A stretch of DNA of 64,000 bases from Verrucosispora sp. WMMD573 (lineage in GTDB: Bacteria; Actinomycetota; Actinomycetes; Mycobacteriales; Micromonosporaceae), in contig NZ_CP114901.1 in the NCBI RefSeq assembly GCF_027497175.1, positions 3,286,001 through 3,350,000 of the forward strand. Direction: 5' to 3'. Shown piece after piece: positions 57,479 through 64,000 of this stretch. Within the stretch, counting starts at the first letter, position 1, and each line of letters begins with the position of its first letter. The notes beneath the pieces were generated by a model. That model did not search any database. It saw nothing but the letters and a program-made list of their open reading frames with translations, and was not told the origin of the DNA. Position numbers and translations under genes: made by a program.

Positions 57479-60400
57479 CGCGCCGGTGCGAGTCAGTTTT
57501 CCCGAGCCACGCCGGGCCGTCGTGTCACCTGAAGTCGAGGATCTCACTCTCCTCGACGAGGATGCTCTCGCCGACCTGCGGTGGTACCTGGAGGATTTCC
57601 TACGGGCCCCGTTCGGGGCGTACGCCGAGCGCGGAGAAGGGGTCGCCACCCGGCTGATCGAGTGGGGCCGGGCCATGTTCGCGGTGGTCTTCGGCACCGC
57701 ACCCGAGGAGTACGAACTGCTGCGCGCCTCGTCGGCACCGGAGGTCGTCTTCCGGTCGGACCGCCCCGACTGGCTGGGGTTGCCGTGGGAGCTTCTCGCC
57801 GACCCGACCCGGCCGACACCGCTGGCCCTGGACGGCGTACGCATCACCCGGATGTTGGCGTCCGATGAGCGGGCCGCGGGCATCGCGGTCGCCGACGAGC
57901 AACCGCGGGTCCTCATGGTCATCGCCCGCCCCGACGGCGAGCGGGACGTGGCGTTCCGCAGCATCGCCCGGCCGATGCTCGCCGCCGTCGACCACCGGGC
58001 AGAGGTGGTCGTGCTGCGACCACCGACGCTGGAACGTCTCGCGGAGACGCTGATCGGGGCACGGGTGGCGGGCAGACCTTTCCACATCGTGCATCTGGAC
58101 TGCCATGGCGAGTTGGCCGAGGAGGCGGTGCTGCTGCTGGAGCAGCCAGGGGTCGGGGCAGAGCGGGTACGGGCCGCACAGCTGGCCCGGGTACTCGCCG
58201 ACGCCCGGGTGCCGGTCGTCGTGCTCAACGCCTGTCAGTCCGGGGCCATGGGGTCCACCGTGGAGGCGGCCGTCGCCACCCGGCTGGTCGCCGGTGGTGC
58301 GACCGCAGTCGTGGCGATGGCCTACACGGTGTACGCGGTCGCCGCCGCCGAGTTCATGACCGCGTTCTACCAGCGGCTGTTCTCGGGCGCCACGGTGGCC
58401 GAGGCGGTGTTGTCCGGCCGGGCCCGGATGGCGCGTCACCCCGAGCGACCGAGCCCGGCCGGTCGGCGACCGCTGGAGGACTGGGTGATCCCGGTCCACT
58501 ACGCCCGCGCGGAGGTGCGGTTCCCGGACCGGCCGGGTCCGCCGGCGTCCGTGGCGGAGCACCGCGCGCTCACCGCCGTCGGCGCCTTCGTCGGGCGCGA
58601 CCACGAGTTCCACCGGCTGGAGGCGTCCGCCGTCACCTGTCCGGTGATCCTGCTGCACGGACCGGCCGGGGTGGGCAAGTCGGAGCTGGCCAAGGCGTTC
58701 GGGCGGTGGTGGCGCGACACCTCTGGTGTCCGGTCGCCCGAGCACGTGGTCTGGTATTCCTTCGAACCCGGCGGGCCCACCTTCGGAGTGGTGGGCCTCG
58801 TCACGGAGATCGGCCTACAGGTCTTCGGCCCCGCCTTCGCGTCCGCCGAGGACGGGCGGCGACGGGCCATGGTCGACCAACTTCTACGCCGCGAACGCCT
58901 CCTGATCATCCTGGACAACTTCGAGGCGGTCGGCGCCGACGACGCCCGTGACGGCGAACGCGACAGGCGTGAACTCCAGGACTTCCTGGCCGGCCTCGGT
59001 CGCAGTGTGGTGCTGGTGACCAGCCGGACCGACGAGGCTCGGCTCGGCGAGGTGCGGCGGATCGAGCTGGGTGGTCTCGGGCCGGAGGAGAGTGCGGAGT
59101 ATACCGACCGACTGCTGGCGCCCTATCCCGACGCGGTACGCAGACGCAGTCAGCCGGCGTTCCAGCAACTGCTCGACTGGCTCGACGGGCACCCGTTGAC
59201 GATGCGGCTGGTGCTGCCGCATCTGGAGACCACCGACCCTGACGTACTGCTCGCCGGCCTGCGCGGCATGGCGGAGCTGCCCCAGGGGTACGGGACCGGG
59301 CGTACGGGCTCGCTGGCGGCCAGCCTGTCCTACTCAAGCTCCCGGCTGCCGTCCCACAGTCGTCGCCTGCTGACCGTGACCGCGCTGTTCCAGGGAATCA
59401 CCGACGCCGACGTGCTGGTGCTGCTGTCGGCAAACCCCGACGCTCCCGAGCGTTTCCGCCACGTCACCGCCGACGAGTGGGTGGCGGTGCTCAACGAGGC
59501 GACCCACGTCGGACTGCTCGTCGACAGCGGCTCGGGCACCTACCGCTTGCACCCGGCGCTGCCGGCGTACTTCCTGGGCGAGTGGCGTGCCGCAGCCGCC
59601 GACAGCTTCGCGGTCGAGTTCGCCGCCGCGCGCCGCGCGCTTGTCGACGCGATGGCGGTCCTGGCCAACTGGGGTTACGAACAGCTGCTGCGCGGCGAGC
59701 CGCTGTGGGGACACGCCATCGCCCACCTGCACCGGTCCAATCTCAGCCAGGCGCTGCGTGGGGCGCTCGACGCCGGGATGTGGGCGCAGGCACTGCATCT
59801 CGGCCTGCTGATGAACGAGGAGTGGGGATGGAGTGGGCGCACCGACGAGGCCGACGGCTGGACCGACCGGGTACGCCTCGCGGTGGAGGATGCCGACGGT
59901 GAGCCGCCGAGGACCCCGGCGCAGGGCAGCTCCCTGTGGCTGTTCTTCGTCAGCGCCCAGCTGAACCGGTCCCCGCAGGCCGACCCGGTGGCATCGGAGG
60001 CCATGTACCACAAGGTCCACGATGTGCTGCTCGATCAGCCGGAGAGCAGCCAGCGCCAACGGCAGCTGGCGGTCGTGGCCGGCCAGTTGGGCCAGTTGTG
60101 CATGCGGGCGGGTCGGCACGACGAGGCGCTGCGCTGGTTCGAGCGGGTGCTGGGCATCGCGCAGGAACTCGGGTATCCGCACGGCGTGGCGAGCGTCCAC
60201 CAGTGGTACGGCGACATCGCCGTGGCCAAGGGGAGGTGGGACGAGGCGGAGCAGTGGTACGAGAAGTCGATGTCCGGTAGCCGGGAGGCCGGCGACCAGC
60301 CCGGTGTCGCCACCTCGTGCCAGTCGCTGGGCAAGGTGGCGTGGATGCGGCAGGACTTCGACGCGGCGGAGCGGTGGTACCGCGAGGCGCTGGCGGTGCG

Positions 60401-61055
60401 GGAAGAAATGTACGACCAGCGCGGGACGGCCACGGTGCTTGTCGCTCTCGGCGAGGTCGCCCACTACCGAGGCGACTTCGACGCCGCCGAGCGTTGGTAC
60501 AGCCAGGCGTTGGTGGCCCGGGAGCAGGCGGGCGATCTGCTGGGTGCGGCGTTCGTCTGCTACGAACTTGGTGCGCTTGAGCAACGGCGGCAGCGGTGGG
60601 ACATCGCCGAGCAGTGGTATCGGCGGTCGATTCCGGCGGCCACCATCGCGGCGGACAGCAGCCAGCTCGGCCTGACCCATCACGCGCTGGGCACCCTGGC
60701 CGAGGCTCGGGGACGGGACGTGACGGCGGAGGAGTGGTACCGCCGGGCGCTCGCCGATTTCACCCGGGCCGGTAACCGGATCGGCGTCGCCTCCTGCCAC
60801 GGCTCGCTGGGGCTGCTCGCGGAGCGGCGGGGCGATCTGGCGGCGGCCCTGGAACATGTGGTGCGCTGCGTGACCCAGTTCGACGACTTTCCGAACCCGG
60901 CCACCGGCCCGGCCCCGGGCCACCTGCGTCGCCTGGTCGACCGGTTGGGGCTCGCGGCTCTCCGGGGGACCTGGCTCCGCGTCGCCGGAGTCGACCTGCC
61001 CGAGACGGTCCGCCGCCAGGTGACCGCCGATGGTGACGGCTCGCCGAGCCGCTGA
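57465..61055 (+). CDS. CHAT protease - NB-ARC - TPR protein (NLR-like)
   Basis: A protein of up to 1196 residues. Residues 120-350 form a CHAT (caspase-like) protease with the dyad His214 (HLDCHGE) and Cys257 (VLNACQSGAMGS). Residues 370-700 hold an NB-ARC ATPase with Walker A HGPAGVGKSELAKAF and Walker B RLLIILDNFE. Residues 820-1160 are TPR repeats with a recurring W-Y pattern (EAEQWYEKS, AERWYREAL, AERWYSQAL, AEQWYRRS). Effector, nucleotide switch and repeat sensor in this order match NLR-type immune proteins. GTG 57465 overlaps the membrane-protein gene by 14 bp; GTG 57486 is an alternative. Confidence 0.9.
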   Translation: MRIGDAPVRVSFPEPRRAVVSPEVEDLTLLDEDALADLRWYLEDFLRAPFGAYAERGEGVATRLIEWGRAMFAVVFGTAPEEYELLRASSAPEVVFRSDRPDWLGLPWELLADPTRPTPLALDGVRITRMLASDERAAGIAVADEQPRVLMVIARPDGERDVAFRSIARPMLAAVDHRAEVVVLRPPTLERLAETLIGARVAGRPFHIVHLDCHGELAEEAVLLLEQPGVGAERVRAAQLARVLADARVPVVVLNACQSGAMGSTVEAAVATRLVAGGATAVVAMAYTVYAVAAAEFMTAFYQRLFSGATVAEAVLSGRARMARHPERPSPAGRRPLEDWVIPVHYARAEVRFPDRPGPPASVAEHRALTAVGAFVGRDHEFHRLEASAVTCPVILLHGPAGVGKSELAKAFGRWWRDTSGVRSPEHVVWYSFEPGGPTFGVVGLVTEIGLQVFGPAFASAEDGRRRAMVDQLLRRERLLIILDNFEAVGADDARDGERDRRELQDFLAGLGRSVVLVTSRTDEARLGEVRRIELGGLGPEESAEYTDRLLAPYPDAVRRRSQPAFQQLLDWLDGHPLTMRLVLPHLETTDPDVLLAGLRGMAELPQGYGTGRTGSLAASLSYSSSRLPSHSRRLLTVTALFQGITDADVLVLLSANPDAPERFRHVTADEWVAVLNEATHVGLLVDSGSGTYRLHPALPAYFLGEWRAAAADSFAVEFAAARRALVDAMAVLANWGYEQLLRGEPLWGHAIAHLHRSNLSQALRGALDAGMWAQALHLGLLMNEEWGWSGRTDEADGWTDRVRLAVEDADGEPPRTPAQGSSLWLFFVSAQLNRSPQADPVASEAMYHKVHDVLLDQPESSQRQRQLAVVAGQLGQLCMRAGRHDEALRWFERVLGIAQELGYPHGVASVHQWYGDIAVAKGRWDEAEQWYEKSMSGSREAGDQPGVATSCQSLGKVAWMRQDFDAAERWYREALAVREEMYDQRGTATVLVALGEVAHYRGDFDAAERWYSQALVAREQAGDLLGAAFVCYELGALEQRRQRWDIAEQWYRRSIPAATIAADSSQLGLTHHALGTLAEARGRDVTAEEWYRRALADFTRAGNRIGVASCHGSLGLLAERRGDLAAALEHVVRCVTQFDDFPNPATGPAPGHLRRLVDRLGLAALRGTWLRVAGVDLPETVRRQVTADGDGSPSR

Positions 61056-61143
61056 GGCTCCTCGCCGGGCCGTCGGGGTCCGGCCCAATGCTTGCGCTCA
61101 TAGCAATGTACGCATATTTTGGGGGCGGCGAGAGGGGGCACGG

Positions 61144-62058
61144 GTGGGTGCCGGGCACGATCACGGGCAGCAGGTTGCCCGGGCGGGGGAGAAGCACCGC
61201 GGGCGCCTGTGGGCGGCCTTCGCCCTGCTGGCGATCTTCATGCTGGTGGAGGCGGTCGGAGCCTGGGTGACCGGTTCCCTGGCCCTGTTGTCGGACGCCG
61301 GGCACATGTTCACCGACGTGCTGGGCATCGGCATGGCGCTCGCCGCGATCACCGCCGCGAGCCGGGCCTCCCGGGACGGCCAGCGAACCTTCGGCCTGTA
61401 CCGGATGGAGGTCCTGGCGGCGCTGGCCAACGCGGTGCTGCTCTCCGGGGTGGCCCTCTACGTGCTGGTGGAGGCGCTGCGGCGGTTCGACGAGCCACCG
61501 GAGGTGCTGGTCGGCCCGATGCTGGCGGTGGCCGCCGGCGGGCTGGTCGCCAACGTGGTCGCCTTCCTGCTGCTGCGCGCCGGGTCGACGGAGAGCCTCA
61601 ACGTGCGCGGCGCCTACCTGGAGGTCCTCGGTGACCTGCTCGCCTCGGTGGGCGTGCTGGTCGCGGCCGGGGTGATCGCGCTGACCGGCTGGTGGTACGC
61701 GGACCCGATCGTCGCCGTCGGGGTGGGCCTGTTCATCCTGCCCCGCACCTACCGCCTCGCCCGCGCCGCGCTGCGGGTGCTGGTGCAGGCAGCGCCGCCG
61801 CACGTGGACGTCGCCGAGGTACGCGACGGCCTGCGTGGGCTCGACGGCGTCGCCGACGTGCACGATCTGCACCTGTGGACCCTGACCTCGGGCATGGAGG
61901 TGGCCTCGGCGCACCTCACCCTGGACACCGGTGCGGACCTGGCCCCGGTGCTGGCCGCCGCCCGGCAGCTGCTGCACGACCGCTTTCGCATCGAGCACGC
62001 CACGTTGCAGGTCGAGCCACGCGATGCCGAAGGCATCTGCGGCGGCGCCCACTGGTGA
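61144..62058 (+). CDS. Cation diffusion facilitator family transporter
   Basis: A 304-residue CDF protein of the CzcD/ZitB type with six transmembrane segments, a His-containing N-terminus (GAGHDHGQQ) and a C-terminal cytoplasmic domain (VADVHDLHLWTLTSGMEVAS). The first metal-site motif is normal (SDAGHMFTD, HxxxD). The second, usually HVLGD, reads YLEVLGD, so Glu replaces a metal-binding His, which could change selectivity away from zinc. GTG 61144 lies after a GAGAGGGGG tract. An AT-rich segment with TGCG/CGCA halves (about 61091-61114) may bind a metal-sensing repressor. Confidence 0.9.
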   Translation: MGAGHDHGQQVARAGEKHRGRLWAAFALLAIFMLVEAVGAWVTGSLALLSDAGHMFTDVLGIGMALAAITAASRASRDGQRTFGLYRMEVLAALANAVLLSGVALYVLVEALRRFDEPPEVLVGPMLAVAAGGLVANVVAFLLLRAGSTESLNVRGAYLEVLGDLLASVGVLVAAGVIALTGWWYADPIVAVGVGLFILPRTYRLARAALRVLVQAAPPHVDVAEVRDGLRGLDGVADVHDLHLWTLTSGMEVASAHLTLDTGADLAPVLAAARQLLHDRFRIEHATLQVEPRDAEGICGGAHW

Positions 62059-62132
62059 ATCGTCAGCGCAGCTGGGCATCGTTCACCAGGATGTCGACCG
62101 TGCCCAGCTCGTGCTCGGCGATGTGTCGACTA

Positions 62133-62513
62133 TCAGGGCGCGGGTACGACCTCCTGACCCAGCGGCCAGATGGCCGCCGGGACGAGCTTGAAGTTGGCCA
62201 CGCCGAACGGGATGCCGATGATGGTCAGGCAGAGGCCGACGCCGGCGACGATGTGCGAGAGCGCCAGCCACCAGCCGGCCAGCAGCACCCAGATGATGTT
62301 GGCCAGACCCGAGGCCACCCCGACGCCGGGCTTGGGTGCCAGGGTCCGGCCGAAGGGCCACAGCGAGTATGACGCCAGCCGCAGCGACGCCACGCCGAAC
62401 GGGATGGTGACGACGAGTACGAAGCAGATCAGGGCGGCGATGCCGTAGCCGACCGCCAGCACCAGGCCGCCACCGAAGATGAGCCAGAGCACGTTCAGCA
62501 GGAATCGGATCAT
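62133..62513 (-). CDS. YccF domain-containing membrane protein
   Basis: A 126-residue membrane protein with two YccF repeats: LLNVLWLIFGGGLVLAVGY with TIPFGVASLRLASYSLWPFG, and LANIIWVLLAGWWLALSH with IIGIPFGVANFKLVPAAIWP. Four hydrophobic segments are expected. ATG 62513 begins at the conserved N-terminus. The family's function is not firmly known. Confidence 0.9.
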   Translation of the reverse strand: MIRFLLNVLWLIFGGGLVLAVGYGIAALICFVLVVTIPFGVASLRLASYSLWPFGRTLAPKPGVGVASGLANIIWVLLAGWWLALSHIVAGVGLCLTIIGIPFGVANFKLVPAAIWPLGQEVVPAP

Positions 62514-62532
62514 GAGCCCATGATGACCGCCG

Positions 62533-62569
62533 CGCGCCACCGGCCACCCGGTGGGCGGCCGGTGGCGCG
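62533..62569 (-). terminator. Hairpin after the cellulase gene
   Basis: Perfect 13-bp arms CGCGCCACCGGCC (62533-62545) and GGCCGGTGGCGCG (62557-62569), 11-nt loop, 7 bp past the cellulase stop. Confidence 0.75.
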
Positions 62570-62576
62570 TGGCGGG

Positions 62577-64000
62577 TCAGCCGGTGACCCCGGTGACGTT
62601 GCCGCCGGACCGGGTGACGCGGTAGGTGACCTGGGCACCGCTCCAGAAGTGGAAGGTGAGGGTGACCGCTGCCCCGTCGCGGACCTCGCCGAAGAAGGTG
62701 TCGGTCAACGTGATCCGGTTACCCGGGTAGTCGGGGCTGAAGGCCACGTCGAACTCCTTGAACGACGTCCAGTCGTGCGGGCCGGCGTTGCTGCCGTCGG
62801 CGTACCTCGCCTCCATGGTGGCGAGCTGGTCACCGCGGAACTGGGTCGGGATGGCGAAGGCAGCGGTCGTGCCGGTGGCGTTGGAGAGCACCGGCGTGTC
62901 GTAGCTGATCACGTCGATCCGCCAGGGCACACCGGCCGAGAAGCGGGCCTGGAGGCTGGCGTTGACCCCGTACGCCCGGTTGCCGACCAGCCGGGTGAGC
63001 GCGCTCGCGGTGATGGTGAGCTGGTTGCCGGACACCGTGTAGTCGGTGCCCTGCACCAGGTTGGTGCTGCCCTGGCGCAAACCCTGGAAGGTGGTGCCGT
63101 TCAGGTTCAGGGTCAGCGACTTCGCGGTGATCGAGCCGGTACGCGGCACGTACACCTGGTCGGACGACGCGGTGCCGGAGCGGGTCGTCCAGCTCGACTT
63201 GATCTGTGCCCACAGCTCCGGGTCCTTCCACTGGAAGGCGACCCGGTCGAAGTGCTGGCCGTTGTCCCAGAGCTGGGTGGTGATCCGCTTGGATCGCGCG
63301 TAGTGCCCGAGGAACTCGAAGAACTTGAGCTTCTCGCCCTGCTGGATGGTGCCGGTGTGCCGGTCGAAGCCGAGCAGCCCGTACTCGCCGATGACGACCG
63401 GGATGTTGCGGGTCACGAAGGCATTGTGCACCCGGTCGAACGAGTCGGTCAGATCCTGCTGGGTGGTGGCGTCGAAGCGGGTGCCACCGGCGACGTTGAC
63501 GCTGAACGGCCAGTACCCGTAGAAGTGCACGGTGGCGATCAGGTTGCGGTCGTTGAGCTGATTGATCGTCGTGGTCAGCTCGTTGATCCGGGCCTGCTCG
63601 GATGAGGTGTGCAGGGTCGGCAGGACCAGCATCCGGGTGGCGTTGGTGCCGCCGGAGGCGCGTACGATCCGGTGGAAGTTGACGTTCAGCTCGTGCAGCA
63701 GCTCCGCGTTCTGGGCGTCGCCGGAGCTGTTGGCGAACTGCGGCTCGTTGACGCTCTCGAAGTGCAGCCTCGGCGAGTGGTCCCGGAACGCGGCGGCGAT
63801 CTGGGTCCACAGCGCGTTGTAGCGGTTGAGCACCGTGGTCCGGTTCGTCGGCATCTCGTGGATCCACTGCCACGAGTCGTGGTGCAGGTTGATCATCACG
63901 TAGAAGCCGTCGTCCAGGGCCCAGCCGACGACCTCCTTGATGCGGTTGAGCCAGGCCGCGTCGATGGTGTACGACGGCGCGGGCCCGTGGTGGTTGCTCC
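62577..64000 (-). CDS. GH5 endoglucanase with C-terminal X2-like modules, 5'-truncated
   Basis: The frame is open to the right edge, so the N-terminus and signal peptide are missing. Visible features: the WLNRIKEVVGWALDDGFYV and INLHHDSWQW strands, the acid/base Glu in FESVNEP, ATVHFYGYWPFS, and the nucleophile Glu in PVVIGEYGLLG, all characteristic of glycoside hydrolase family 5. The C-terminal part resembles a CBM_X2 module (LTLNLNGTTFQGLRQGSTNL, TDYTVSGNQLTITASALT) followed by a further beta-rich domain. It probably cleaves cellulose or a related beta-glucan outside the cell. Confidence 0.92.
   Translation of the reverse strand, partial: SNHHGPAPSYTIDAAWLNRIKEVVGWALDDGFYVMINLHHDSWQWIHEMPTNRTTVLNRYNALWTQIAAAFRDHSPRLHFESVNEPQFANSSGDAQNAELLHELNVNFHRIVRASGGTNATRMLVLPTLHTSSEQARINELTTTINQLNDRNLIATVHFYGYWPFSVNVAGGTRFDATTQQDLTDSFDRVHNAFVTRNIPVVIGEYGLLGFDRHTGTIQQGEKLKFFEFLGHYARSKRITTQLWDNGQHFDRVAFQWKDPELWAQIKSSWTTRSGTASSDQVYVPRTGSITAKSLTLNLNGTTFQGLRQGSTNLVQGTDYTVSGNQLTITASALTRLVGNRAYGVNASLQARFSAGVPWRIDVISYDTPVLSNATGTTAAFAIPTQFRGDQLATMEARYADGSNAGPHDWTSFKEFDVAFSPDYPGNRITLTDTFFGEVRDGAAVTLTFHFWSGAQVTYRVTRSGGNVTGVTG

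Noticed and set aside
59334..61088. Minus-strand 584-codon frame opposite the TPR region
   Set aside because: A shadow of the repeat-rich plus-strand gene; no ribosome-binding site or motif.

Overview
The sequence is very GC-rich and carries actinomycete hallmarks: many GTG starts, a SARP-type activator, orphan LuxR regulators, PadR and TetR regulators, and secreted enzymes. Gene content points to Micromonospora or a close relative in the Micromonosporaceae; this is inference from style and families, not a database match. No rRNA, tRNA, CRISPR array or intact insertion sequence was seen.

Bases 1 to about 24,750 are the right-hand part of a nonribosomal peptide biosynthetic cluster that begins before the window. 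It holds the C-terminal end of a large NRPS (A-PCP-C-A-PCP-TE; a Ser-type code, then a Val-like code; thioesterase with a Cys nucleophile), an efflux MFS, and a tightly overlapping seven-gene minus-strand operon (12783 to 6781). That operon encodes a methyltransferase, a hydratase, an acylating aldehyde dehydrogenase, a 4-hydroxy-2-oxo-acid aldolase, a free ACP, a HisC-like aminotransferase and an LnmK-like acyltransferase/decarboxylase. Together they read as a pathway that turns an acyl-ACP (probably propionyl) plus a 2-oxo acid into an unusual amino acid for the NRPS. Around it lie two LuxR-type regulators, a type II thioesterase with lost catalytic residues, a SyrP-like dioxygenase, a free-standing condensation protein, a stand-alone AMP ligase, an AfsR-like SARP, a free PCP, and a small protein fusing an adenylation-domain lid to a PCP. 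A shared promoter element and a SARP-like triple 11-bp repeat tie these genes into one regulon.

Bases 24,750 to 31,500 are a transition zone with gene debris (LuxR and sigma/anti-sigma remnants, inverted repeats), a TetR/SGNH-hydrolase pair, a secreted tripeptidyl-aminopeptidase-like enzyme, a lipoprotein and an azoreductase with twin palindromic operators.

Bases 31,500 to 47,100 hold general chromosomal functions: acyl-CoA oxidase/dehydrogenase with a divergent TetR, an SMP-30 lactonase, a secreted serine protease, a dehalogenase-like hydrolase, an MFS pump with a possible leader peptide, a TPR-GGDEF diguanylate cyclase, a HigBA-like toxin-antitoxin pair with a frameshifted toxin, a PadR/membrane-protein operon and a DEAD-box helicase.

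Bases 47,100 to 64,000 hold a single-chain eukaryote-like acyl-CoA carboxylase, SRPBCC and DUF2855 proteins, a bile-acid:sodium-symporter-family protein, an FAD monooxygenase, a small membrane protein overlapping a CHAT-NB-ARC-TPR protein (NLR-like architecture), a cation efflux protein, a YccF protein and a GH5 cellulase cut by the right edge.
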